This document shows, piece after piece, positions 1 through 9,822 of a DNA stretch of 64,000 nt; positions within the stretch are counted from its first letter, which is position 1, and every line of letters begins with the position of its first letter. The notes beneath the pieces are model-generated. The model made no database searches. It saw nothing but the letters and a program-made list of their open reading frames with translations, and was not told the DNA's origin. The position numbers were made by a program, and so were the translations under genes. The stretch is from Azolla caroliniana (taxonomy: Eukaryota; Polypodiophyta), in NCBI GenBank assembly GCA_043228905.1, contig JBHGNT010000002.1, positions 20,088,001 through 20,152,000 on the forward strand. Reading direction: 5' to 3'.

Positions 1-136
1 CATGCGAGCTAAGTTGCATGGAAGCAATGGTTCGAATGGTAGATATCGGGATGGGCTCTGACATGTATCGATGTGTACGGCTTCCCCGTTCTGCGAAGAA
101 TATGGTTTTGTAGTTAGGTGCAACATTTGTAGTATA
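1..136 (-). pseudogene. LINE ORF2 C-terminal fragment, left flank of copia A
   Basis: On the minus strand this stretch is open in the frame that continues the LINE ORF2 ending at 9823. It includes a segment ending in IASMQLSSH, which resembles the short conserved block after the reverse transcriptase of plant L1-type LINEs (R-L-x-S-H-x-L). The base triplets join exactly across the copia A insertion: codon CAT TAT AC at 9823-9831 continues as T ACA AAT GTT here once one copy of the 5-bp duplication gtata is removed. The rest of the LINE 3' end lies outside the window. It is a fragment and not an independent gene. Confidence 0.7.
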
Positions 137-724
137 TGACGCGAAATATTACTCGGCCACAACCGAGTCTCAGATCGTGTCGTTTAGAATTGAACACCGA
201 GAATGGGAATGGAGGTGTACACACAGACAATATGAGAGAGGGTACACAGTATGTTAACATGGAAAACCCTAAATGGGAAAAACCACGTGAGTCCACAAAC
301 TCCAACTATCACTATGTCGAGAGGAACACAACAAGTGAACACAGAGGCAACAACCTCTTGCTCACAATCTTTGCCTGGCGGCGGTTACAACAAAGAATCA
401 CTCTGTATCTCTCTCTCTCTCTGCTATGCTCTGTACAACAGTTACAATCAATAACTCTATACAACAAATAATAACAACAACAACGAATAATAAACAAGTG
501 TTTGCCCTAGGTCATATTTATACTAATATGACATTAGGACTATTTACAGGTATAGCCCTAATGGGCTCTCAGAAACATATTTACCTATATGTCCCTTTAT
601 CCGGTGAGAGGTTCTCACCGAGCCTGCGTCATCCAGTTCTCACCGGGTCTTCCTTGCCGGGTACTCATCATCTGGTTCTCACCGGGCCTTCGTCATCCCA
701 TCCGGAGGGACTGAGATCCTAACA
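137..724 (-). repeat. 3' LTR of copia A
   Basis: This 588-bp LTR begins tgacgcgaaat and ends gatcctaaca on the plus strand. It matches 9218-9822 almost throughout, apart from small indels such as a missing tgcaga near its start. On the minus strand it is preceded by the polypurine tract at 725-736 (aagggggagtt). Its U3 side contains the degenerate 'ggttctcaccggg' motifs that are expanded into a tandem array in the related LTR at 2857-3744. It contains a (CT)n tract near 410-422. Confidence 0.88.
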
Positions 725-734
725 AACTCCCCCT

Positions 735-2838
735 TCACTCCGGCATGGGATGCCTGGTTAGTCCTATTCGCTTCCGACATGCGTCCAACTTGTCGGGCGT
801 CAGCACCTTGGTCAACATATCTGACCCATTGTCCTCTGTGTGGATCTTCGTCAGCACGAACTTTCGATCTTCCACTCGCTCCCGGATCCAGTGGTACCTC
901 CGATGGATGTGCTTCGTCCTGGAATGATATGCCATGTTCTTTGCAAGGTGGATGGCACTTTGACTGTCGCAGTAGAGCCGATATTCCTCTTGCCGGATCC
1001 CTAGCTCTCCAATGAAGTCCTTCGTCCATAATATTTCCTTGTCGGCTTCCACGGCTGCCATGTACTCCGCCTCCGTGGTTGACAATGCAACCGTCTTTTG
1101 TAGCCTCGACTGCCACAAAACAGCTCCCCCTGCATATGTCATTACATATCCCGATGTTGACCGGCTGGTATCCGCATCAGCCAACATATCCGAATCGGTG
1201 AAACCGTCAAGTTGGGGTTTACTGGAGCTGAATCGAAGGCACATAGTTGAGGTGCCTTTCAAGTATCAGAGTATCCATTTTACTACATTCCAGTGCTCCT
1301 TACTGGGATTGCTCATAAACTGGCTCACCACTTTGACTGCGTATCTGATATCCGGTTGGGTCCACACCATTGCGTACATTAAACTCCCAACCGTAGAGGC
1401 ATATGGTATCTTCATCATATCCGCCTTCTCTTCTTTCGTCTTCGGGCTTTGCTTACCGGATAACTTGCGGTTTGCCGGGAATGTCGATCCGACCAATTTC
1501 GCATCTGACAAGTTGAACTGCTGAAGCACCTTTGTCACGTACTTCTCTTGTGACAACCACAATTGCTTCGTTGACCGGTTCCGGATGATATGCATCCCCA
1601 ATATCTGTCTTGCCAAACCCAAGTCTTTCATTGAGAAGGTCCGGTTCAGGGCCTTCTTCAGCATCCGTATCTTGACTCGGTCTTGTTCGACGATCAACAT
1701 ATCATCCACGTATAGGAGGAGTATCAGGAAGTCTCCTCCGTCAAATTTCTTCACAAACACGCAGTGATCGGCTTGCGTCTTGTGGTACCCTTGATCGGTC
1801 ATGAAGGAGTCGAACTTCCGGTACCATTGCTAGGGAGCATGCTTCAAACCGTATAGGTTCTTCTTCAACTAGAAAACCAAGTGCTCTTTCCCTTTCTTCA
1901 CAAATTCCTCCGGTTGCTACATGTAGATCTCCTTTTCGAGGTCGCCGTGGAGGAACGTCGTCTTCACGTCTAATTGCTCTACCTCGAGGTCCATGCTTGC
2001 CGCTATGCTCAATACCGTTCGGATGGAAGTCATCTTTACTACCGGGGCAAATATCTCGTCGAAGTCCACTCCCTTCTTCTGCCAGAACCCCTTCACCACG
2101 ATCCTGGCTTTGTACCTTGGGGGGTTGCCGGCATCTCCCGGTTTCAACTTGTACACCCACTTAATCCGGAGTGCCCGCTTTCTTTTCGGCAACTCCACCA
2201 ATTCATATGTGTGGTTCTCATGCAGGGAATCCATCTCGTCCTGCATGGCACTCAACCACTTGCGGCTATGGGTGTCATCCTTCGCTTCTTCGAAGCTTTC
2301 TGGCTCCCCCTCATCGGTCAGCAACACACGTTCTACATCCGGAAATCTCCGGGGGGCACTTCTTTCCTAGAGAGGATATCTCCATCCTCGGTTTTCGGTA
2401 ACCGGCTCTTATGTCTGTTCTTCATCCGAATCCGATTCGGGGCCTTGTCCGGTTCCGGTTTTTGCTTCCCCTCCTTCTTTTGCCAGTTTGGTATCCTCAC
2501 TGTAATCGGCTGGTTCTTCGAGTGTCAACCGGCTCCTAGCCAGGTAGGTCTGAATCTCTTCGAACCGATCCTTACTGGTCGACTCAGAGTTCATTATCTT
2601 CTTCTCCGACTCCCAGTAGGCAAGGGTCTTGTCCTCCATGAAGATAATATCTCGACTCCGGAAAACCTTCTTGTCGATCGGATCCCACACTCGGTAGCCG
2701 AACTCATCATCGCCGTATCCGAGGAATATGCAAGGCCGGGACTTTGGATCCAACTTTGCTCTCCAATCCTTTGCAACATGGACGTAAGCGAGACACCCGA
2801 ACACCTTCAGATGCCGGTAAGTCACTTCCTTATGACAG
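735..2838 (-). pseudogene. Copia A pol remnant: RNase H, reverse transcriptase, end of integrase
   Basis: Reading on the minus strand from 2838, the fragment starts at the end of integrase (motif YRHLKVFGCLAYVHVA, then CIFLGYGDDEFGYRVWDP). It passes through a charged linker into reverse transcriptase (KWVYKLKPGD, DVKTTFLHGD, LLLYVDDMLIV near 1700) and ends in RNase H (TEAEYMAA, CDSQSAIHLAKN, TKHIHRRYHWIRE). The catalytic YVDD box is present. The frame is broken at several points, for example between 1802 and 1917, and the pieces lie in different frames, so it is dead. Sequence homologous to the upstream part of integrase resumes only beyond the foreign LTR, near 6300. Confidence 0.9.
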
Positions 2839-2856
2839 GAACTATACGCTCCCTTT

Positions 2857-3106
2857 GAACAATGCTCGGCCACAACCGAGCCTACAATAAAACACAGAAA
2901 ACAGGGAATGAATGCACGACACAAAAGTGAGAGAAGAGTGCACAAGATGTTTACGTGGAAACCCAAACTAGGGAAAAAAAACCACGGCAGCCCACAAGCT
3001 GCAAACTATCACTATGTTACAGTGTACAACAGTAAAGCACCGAGGCAACAACCTCGAGCTTTCTATCTTCGCCACAGGCGGCGGTTACAACAGAGGCAAC
3101 AACCTC

Positions 3107-3144
<38 letters not shown>

Positions 3145-3744
3145 CACAGTTACACGCTCTAATCTTGTGCAAACAAGAATAACGACACTACCATAAGTTT
3201 TCCCTAAGTCATATTTATACTAATATGACTTTCTGACTATTTACAAATATAGCCCCGATGGACTCTCAGAAAACATATTTACGAATATGTCTCTTCATCC
3301 GGTGAGCACTCCTCACCGGGTCTGCACCATCCGGCTCTGAGTAGCCGGGTACTCCTCATTCGGTTCTCACCGGGTTTGCACCATCTGGCTCTCCATAGCC
3401 AGGTACCCCTCATCTGGTTCTCACTGGGTCTGCACCATCCGGCTCTCCGTAGCCGGGTACTCCTCATCCGGTTCTCACCGGGTCTGCACCATCCGGCTCT
3501 CCGTAGCCGGGTACCCCTCATATGGTTCTCACCGGGTCTGCACCATCCGGCTCTCCGTAGCCGGGTACTCCTCATCCGGTTCTCACCGGGTCTGCACCAT
3601 CTGGCTCTCCGTAGCCGGGTACCCCTCATCCGGTTCTCACCGGGTCTACACCATCCGGCTCGCCGTAGCCGGGTACTCCTCACTGAGTTTGCTCATCAGC
3701 ACTGTTCTTCTCCCTTCCCATTCGGAGGGACCTGTCTCCCAACA
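2857..3744 (-). repeat. LTR of a second copia family member (B), unpaired in the window
   Basis: The right end (tctcccaaca, 3744) abuts a copia polypurine tract (aactccccctt, 3745-3755), so this is a 3' LTR on the minus strand. The left end is placed at tgaacaatgctcggccac, by alignment with related LTRs that begin TG followed shortly by ctcggccacaaccgag. The 18-23 bases between the broken integrase at 2838 and this point are unexplained. The LTR is longer than A's because of a 54-bp tandem repeat. No partner LTR exists to the right, where A's own LTR is found instead. The left boundary is uncertain by about 25 bp. Confidence 0.7.
3300..3685. repeat. 54-bp tandem repeat inside LTR B, about seven units
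   Basis: Each unit reads ggttctcaccgggtctgcac, then catccggctctccgtagccg, then ggtactcctcatcc, with a few substitutions per copy. The 54-bp period is a multiple of three, so a spurious open frame of 18-residue repeats (RLRRAGWCRPGENRM) appears on the minus strand. The related LTRs at 137-724 and 9218-9822 have only a degenerate, unexpanded version. Confidence 0.9.
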
Positions 3745-3754
3745 AACTCCCCCT

Positions 3755-5509
3755 TCACTCCGGCATGGGGTGTCTTACTAGTCCGATCCGCTTCCGGCAT
3801 GCATCCAACTTGTCGGGTATCAATACTTTGGTCAGCATATCTGACCCGTTCTCGGCCGTGTGGATCTTCGTCAGCGCGAACTCCTGGTCATCTACTCTTT
3901 CCCGGATCCAGTGATACCTACGCTGGATATGCTTTGTCCGGGAATGGTAGGCCACATTCTTAGCAAGGTGGATGGCACTTTGACTGTCGCAATAGAGCCG
4001 GTATTCATCTTGCTGGATACCGAGCTCTCCGATGAAGTCCTTCATCCATAATATTTCCTTGCCGGCTTCCACAACCACCATGTACTCCGCCTCTGTGGTT
4101 GACAACGCAACCGTCTTCTGCAACCTCGACTGCCACGAAACAACTCCCCCTGCATATGTCATTACATACCCGGATGTAGACCGGCTGGTATTCACATTAG
4201 CCGACAAGTCCGAATCGGTAAAACCGTCAAGTTGAGGTTTTCCGGAGCCGAATCAGAGACACATGTTTGAAGTGCCCTTCAATTATCGGAGTATCCATTT
4301 GACCGCATTCTAGTGCTCCTTGCCGGGATTGCTCATGAACCGGCTCACCACTGCGACTGCGTATCCTATATCCGGTCGGGTACACACCATTGCGTACATT
4401 AAGCTCCCGACGGCAGAGGCATATGAAACCTTTGTCATATCAGCCTTCTCTGCCTTCGTCTTTGGGCTTTGCTTACCGGATAACCTGCAGTTTGCCGGAA
4501 GTGTCGATCCGACCGATTTCGCATCTGATATGTTGAACCGTTGAAGCACCTTAGTCACGTATTTCTCTTGTGACAGCCATAGTTGCTTCGTTGGCCGGTT
4601 CCGGATGATATGCATCCCCAACATCTGTCTTGCCGGACCCAAGTCTGTCATCGCGAAGGTTCGGTTGAGAGCCTTCTTCAGCATCCGTATTTTGGCTTGG
4701 TCCCGTCCGACGATCAACATGTCATCCACGTACAGAAGGAGTATTAGGAAGTTGTCTCCTTCGAACTTCTTCACAAATACGTAGTGATCGGCCTGCGTCT
4801 TGTGGTATCCTTGATTGGTCATGAAGGAGTAGAACTTCCGGTACCATTGCCGGGGAGCCTGCTTCAGTCCGTACAAGCTCTTCTTCAACCGGCATACCAG
4901 GTGCTCCTTCCCTTTCTCCACGAATCCTTCTGGTTGCTGCATGTAGATCTCCTCTTCGAGGTCACCGTGAAGGAATGCTGTCTTCACGTCTAGCTGCTCT
5001 ACCTCGAGGTCCATGCTTGCCGCCATACTCAGCACCGTTCGGATGGAGGTCATCTTTACTACTGGGGCAAATATCTCGTCGAAGTCCACACCCTTCTTCT
5101 GTTGGAACCCCTTCACCATGATCCTGGCTTTGTATCTCGGGGGGTTGCCGGCATCTCTCGGTTTCAACTTGTACACCCACTTATTTCGGAGTGCCCGCTT
5201 TCCTTTCGGCAACTCCACCAATTTGTACGTATGGTTCTCATGCAGGGAATCCATCTCATCCTGCATGGCACTTAACCATTTGCGGCTATGGGTGTCATCC
5301 TTCGCTTCTTCGAAGCTTTCTGGCTCCCCCTCATCGGTTAGCAGCACATGCTCTGCATCCGGAAATCTCCGGGGGGCCCTTCTCTCTCTGAGAGGATATC
5401 TCCGTCTCTGGGCTTCGGTAACCGGCTCCTCCATTTGCTCTTCATCCGAATCCGATTCGGGGCCTTGGCCAGTTCCGGTTTCAGCTTCCTCTACTTCTTC
5501 TGCCGGTTT
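3755..5509 (-). pseudogene. Copia reverse transcriptase and RNase H, nearly intact
   Basis: On the minus strand an uninterrupted 374-codon segment (5434-4310) holds the copia reverse transcriptase: RKWLSAMQDEMDSL, NKWVYKLKPRDAG, KARIMVKGFQQKKGVDF, LDVKTAFLHGD, YGLKQAPRQWY and the catalytic LLLYVDDMLIVG. RNase H follows at 4207-3755 (STTEAEYM, YCDSQSAIHLAKNVAYHSR, KHIQRRYHWIRERV). A Trp codon has become TAG near 4310 (EH*NAVKW), and a second break lies near 4230-4260. Integrase sequence lies upstream beyond the insert at 5515-5959. RNA-templated DNA synthesis would be its role if it were functional; as it stands it is inactivated. Confidence 0.9.
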
Positions 5510-5514
5510 GGTAT

Positions 5515-5959
5515 TGTCAGGAATAGTACTAAAGCAGAGATGGAATTAGTACTAAGAAGAGAAGTACTATTAGTACTAAGAAGACGGGACTGCGTGAGAT
5601 TCCCGAGAGAGGAAGTGAGAAGAGGAAGGAGAGAGATAGAGAGGATGAGAGAGAGAGAAAGATGATGACAGCAGCTAATATATTATGTGAAAAGATAAGT
5701 ACAAAGCGGCTAAGAGGCTTAAGACTGGCGTTGAACCAATTTGGTTCAACATAATATCTAGTGCCTTCTTTTATAGTGTTGTCAGGAGTAATCCTGAAAC
5801 TTCTAGAATGTTCCAGAGATATCTAGAATATACATTACTTTCTTATAATAAAACATAAATGAAAATAATATCCTATGAATTACAATAGATGATGTGATGG
5901 TTAAGAGCTTGACCCATATGCCATAAGGTCATGGGTTCGAGTCTTGCCATATCATGACA
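5515..5959. mobile_element. 445-bp LTR-like insert (solo LTR or TRIM) in copia pol
   Basis: The insert begins TGTCAGGAATAG and ends ATCATGACA, giving TGTCA...TGACA inverted ends. It is flanked by a perfect 5-bp duplication, ggtat at 5510-5514 and 5960-5964. The uninterrupted target is visible in the paralogous copy near 2490-2500 (tttggtatcctcac). It has no coding capacity. Near its right end (about 5889-5945) a tRNA-like stretch reads ggttaagagc...gggttcgagtc, resembling pol III A and B boxes. The structure fits a solo LTR or a very small LTR element; orientation is undetermined. Confidence 0.75.
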
Positions 5960-5964
5960 GGTAT

Positions 5965-7387
5965 CCTCACCGTAACCGACTGGTTCCTCGAGTGCTAACC
6001 GGTCTCTTGCCGGTTGGGTCTGCTCATCGTAGAATCGATCCTTACCGGTCGACTCGGAGTTCATTATCTTCTTCTCCGACTCCCAGTCGGTGAGCGTCTT
6101 GTCCTCCATGAAGATAATATCTCGACTCCGGAATACCTTCTTGTCGACCAGGTCCCACACTCGGTAGCCGAACTCATCGTCGCCATAATCGAGGAATATG
6201 CATGGCCGGGTCTTTGGATCTAACTTTCCTCTCTGGTCATTTGCTACATGCACGTACGCGAGACACCTGAATACCTTCAGATGCCGGTAGGAAACTTCCT
6301 TACCGGTCCAGACTCTCTGTGGCGTGTCTCTGTCCAAGGGTACTGAGGGTGATCTATTTATCACATATGTCGTCGTTGACAATGCCTCAGCCCAAAACTT
6401 CTTGGGTAGTTTTGCATGCGCCAGCATACTCCGGACCCTCTCCATTATGGTCCGGTTCATCCTCTCGGCCAACCCGTTTAGTTCCGGCGTCTTCGGCACG
6501 GTAAATTCGAGCCGAATTCCCTTTGAGCGACAGTACTCCTCGAATTGCCCCCGGTATTCTCCTCCGTTATCTGCTCGAACCGCTTTCAACTTCCGACCGG
6601 TTTCTCTTTCCACTGTCATGTGGAGCTCCTTGAAGACAGATAACACTTGATCCTTCGTCTTCAGCGGCAAGACCCACAACTTCCGGCTGTGGTCATCTAT
6701 GAATGTCACGAAGTACTGCGATCCAACATGTGACTTTGTGTCCACTTAACACACATCGGTATGCACCAGCTCCAGTGGTGCATTACGTCTCATCGATGGC
6801 CTTGATCGGAAAGAGGTCCGGTTTTGCTTACCGGCCAGGCAGTCGGTGAACCTCTCAAGATGCACGTCCTTCACCGGAATGAGGTTGTCATCGGCAAGCC
6901 TTTTCATCCCCTTCTCGTTCATGTGACACAATCTCTTGTGCCACAGCTCATCGGTAGTGTCAGATGCAACGTTCACTTCTTCCCAGCATAACCGGGCATT
7001 CATTAGGTACAATGTGTTGACTTTCCAGGCTCGAGTCACTATCAGGCTCCCCTTGCTGAACATTATGACTCCGTTCCGGATGCTACCCTTGTAGCCTTCA
7101 TCGTCTAGCCGACCGACTGATATTAGGTTCAGTCGAACCTCCGGAACATGTCGGACATCCTTCACCAGTAGCTTGCATCCGGTTGATGTCGTCAACAGCA
7201 CATCTCCTATGCCGATAATTCGGCATGTCCCTTCATTCCCCATCCGGACACAGCTGTGCTCACTGGCTGTGTAGGATGAGAAGCAGTTCCGGTCTGGGGT
7301 CAGGTGGAACGACGCTCCGGAATCGACAACCCACGTTGTCTCATCGCCTGCAAGGTTCAACTCACTCTCCTTGGTGATGAGCATCAA
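5965..7387 (-). pseudogene. Copia protease, GAG-pre-integrase and integrase
   Basis: Reading leftward from 7387: the protease has the aspartyl motif WVVDSGASFHLTPD (catalytic Asp). The GAG-pre-integrase block has ELWHKRLCHMNEKGM. The integrase core then shows HTDVC, FVTFIDDHSRKLWV, RADNGGEYRGQFEEYC and TPELNGLAERMNRTIMERVR, so the DDE positions can be placed. One in-frame TAA (about 6746-6748) separates HTDVC from VDTKSHVGSQYF. A second break near 5965 is caused by the 5515-5959 insert. Apart from that stop this part is remarkably well preserved. In a live element the integrase inserts the cDNA and the protease cleaves the Gag-Pol polyprotein. Confidence 0.9.
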
Positions 7388-7947
7388 CTCTTCTTCACTT
7401 GCCGCGATTGCCGTTGTTCCCTTCCGGTCCGGTCCCCTCCGGTCTTTACCATTCCGGTCCGGTGACCGCTTCGAATCGGTACTGTCGGTTTCCTTGTCTT
7501 TCCGGAAATGCTGACAGTTCTTCTGGAAGTGCCCCGGCTTACTGCAATAGAAGCAAGTGGGCCTCTCCCTTGACTTTGACCGTGTCCCCTACTTTTCCCA
7601 GTTCTAGGGACTATGGTTCCTTTGTCTTCCGCATTCCAATTCGGTAAGGAGCGCTTTGGAGTCGAAGATCGTATCCTTGTCTTTCCGACGCGCCTCCTCA
7701 TCTACCAAGCTCAACTTGACTCTTGCTAGGAATAACTATTTTCCTTCCGGCCCGACGTTGCCCAAAGTGACAACCAACGTCTCCTAGCTATCTGGGAGGG
7801 AACCGAGCAGGAGCAGTGCTAGTACCTCATCGACGAGAGGTACTTCCAACGATGTTGCCTAGTGAATCAGCCCTTGGAAGGCCTTCATGTGCTCCGCCAT
7901 GCTGGAGCCATCTTGGTACCAGAGTCTTACTAGCTTCCGGAATACCG
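7388..7947 (-). pseudogene. Copia gag, C-terminal part with zinc knuckle
   Basis: The minus strand encodes the rear part of Gag. A CCHC zinc knuckle is readable near 7515-7555 (CFYCSKPGHFQKNC, spacing C-x2-C-x4-H-x4-C), followed by the linker to protease. Upstream, near 7860-7945, a frame aligns with Gag of element C (VRLWYQDGSSMAEHMKAFQ). Frameshifts and stops are present. The gag frame is interrupted at 7948-7952 by the solo LTR at 7953-8884 and continues at 8885. Confidence 0.8.
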
Positions 7948-7952
7948 AAACC

Positions 7953-8884
7953 TGTTACCGGCCGGCAAAGGAGTCCAGAGTGGGAAACGAAGAGCTAATT
8001 AAGTAGTAGGAATGTGGTTGTAATTACGCTATGAGTGTGGACGGACCGACCGGAAACGGTATGCCGTTCCGGATCCGGACTGATCCCGAACAGGTGCGGA
8101 TGGCACCGTTTTGTAATGCAGACCGGAAACCTATTTAAAGGCCCGGATACAATGTAATAGTTAGCGGTTAATTAATGAAAGCTTAAGCATTGTTATCTTT
8201 CTGTGTTAATTGCCGTTCTGTCTTAATTGCTATATCTTACACGCGTGTTATGAAAGATGATCATAATAAGTAACTTAACCAAGTAGGATTAAGCGTTGAA
8301 GTCTAATCCGGTTGCCGTAACACCCTTTGGTGAAGTGTCTCCCGTAGACACCTTGTGTTAGGCCATTGTCCGGCCCGAAGTCGTGGTCGCCAAAAGGTGT
8401 TATAGGTTTTTAGGGTTAGGGTTAATGGTAATAATGATTAGTGATTGGTGATGGAGATAGACATGGTGATGGAGAGTATGATTGTGAGAGAGATCATATA
8501 GAGAAGCATTGCGGGGTGGGGGATGGTGCCTAGAATGGCTCCACCCCCCTCCCAAGGGGTTCAACGTTAAAGGGGAGAGAGAGAGAGGGAGAGAGAGAGA
8601 GATTAAGAGAGAAAAATGATCATTCATGTTTCATTCATTCCCCATAAGGGGTTAAATAGTACAAGAGGGGGTAGATACATAGGGGTGTAAGCCCCCTCGA
8701 GCATTCATACTGGACACTCACTCACACCTCCTTGTATCCATCCACATGCACACACGTGTGCATGTGTTCACATACGTATAGACTCACAATTACATTTATG
8801 CCCCCTACACACACACAACATCATGATAACATTCGACCCTCGCTCATCACACTTGACTCTCCGTACATCTCGTACGGGGTAACA
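7953..8884 (+). repeat. 932-bp solo LTR inserted in copia gag
   Basis: The ends are TGTTACCGG and ACGGGGTAACA (inverted TGTTACC/GGTAACA) and are flanked by a perfect 5-bp duplication aaacc (7948-7952 and 8885-8889). Removing insert and one duplication rejoins gag at the same place as the unbroken gag of element C (NRVL...). There is no coding sequence. A TATA-like box (ctatttaaagg near 8131-8141) on the plus strand suggests U3-R order on that strand. Single LTRs of this kind are left by LTR-LTR recombination. Confidence 0.85.
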
Positions 8885-9186
8885 AAACCCGATTAACAAC
8901 ATTTTTGTTCTGAAACATAATGTCGATCTTCTCCCAGAGCTCATGAGCCTTGCTCTCCTCCCACACCGTGGCGTTGTATAGGTTCATGTCGATGAAGCAC
9001 CGTATGTACGCCGTTGTCTTTATGTGCATTACCTCCCACACCGTGGCGTCGATTTTATCTGGTCTCTTGTCCCCGAATTGACCGGAAACCAAAGATCTTT
9101 AACCACGAACATGTCCCTCATCTTTGACTTCCACAATGAGTAGTTGGAGCCAGTGAGCTTGAACATGCCGCCAAATGAATCTTCCA
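8885..9186 (-). pseudogene. Copia gag, N-terminal part
   Basis: ATG at 9186-9184 on the minus strand starts MEDSFGGMFKLTGSNYSLWK, the typical copia Gag opening also seen in element C at 14091. A one-base deletion near 9080 shifts the frame (C retains QFGDKRPDKID there). The shifted segment continues as WEVMHIKTTAYIRCF and NVVNRVL until the solo LTR at 8884. Gag forms the cytoplasmic virus-like particle in live elements. Confidence 0.85.
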
Positions 9187-9202
9187 TTTTCTGTGTTGTT
9201 TC

Positions 9203-9214
9203 GCTCTGATACTA
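9203..9214 (-). other. Primer binding site of copia A
   Basis: The minus strand reads TAGTATCAGAGC, which is TGGTATCAGAGC (complement of the 3' end of plant initiator tRNA-Met) with one change. It is three bases from the LTR end at 9218, as expected for first-strand priming. Confidence 0.85.
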
Positions 9215-9217
9215 GAT

Positions 9218-9822
9218 TGACGCGAAATATGCAGAATATTACTCGGCCACAACCGAGTCTTAGATCGTGTCGTTTAGAATTGAACACCAAGAATAGGAAT
9301 GGAGGTGAATACACGTACACACAGACAATATTAGAGAGGGTACATAGTATGTTAACGTGGAAAACCCTAAATGGGAAAAACCAGGGGAGTCCACAAACTC
9401 CAACTATCACTATGTCGAGAGGAATACAACAGGTGAGGACAGAGGCAACAACCTCTTGCTCACAATCTTTGCTTGGCGGCGGTTACAACAAAGAATCACT
9501 ATGTCTCTCTCTCTCTCTCTACTATGCTCTGTACAACAGTTACAATCAATAACTCTATACAACAAATAATAACAACAACAACGAATAATATACAAGTGTT
9601 TGCCCTAGGTCATATTTATACTAATATGATATTAGGACTATTTACAGGTATAGCCCCAATGGGCTCTCAGAAACATATTTACCTATATGTCCCTTCATCC
9701 GGTGAAAGGTTCTCACCGGGCCTGCATCATCCGGTTTTCACCGGGTCTTCCTTGCCGGGTACTCATCATCTGGTTCTCACCGGGCCTTCGTCATCCCATC
9801 CGGAGGGACCGAGATCCTAACA
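9218..9822 (-). repeat. 5' LTR of copia A
   Basis: This 605-bp LTR pairs with 137-724 (same tgacgcgaaat start and gatcctaaca end). It is adjacent to the primer binding site. The outer side is followed directly by the duplicated target gtata and LINE ORF2 sequence. Confidence 0.9.

Larger units (their letters stand above)
137..9822 (-). mobile_element. Ty1/copia LTR retrotransposon A with nested inserts
   Basis: The element runs from the LTR at 9218-9822 (5', minus strand) to the LTR at 137-724 (3'). Both ends are TG...CA and are flanked by a perfect 5-bp duplication, gtata at 132-136 and 9823-9827. The primer site at 9203-9214 is a one-mismatch complement of initiator tRNA-Met (TAGTATCAGAGC). 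Order gag, protease, integrase, reverse transcriptase, RNase H is that of copia. The interior also holds a foreign copia LTR (about 2857-3744) followed by a second RT/RNase H, a 445-bp insert at 5515-5959 and a 932-bp solo LTR at 7953-8884. It lies inside a LINE ORF2. Stops and frameshifts make it non-coding today. Confidence 0.9.

Noticed and set aside
3279-3963. Long open frames of 18-residue repeats
   Set aside because: Artefacts of the 54-bp LTR tandem repeat.
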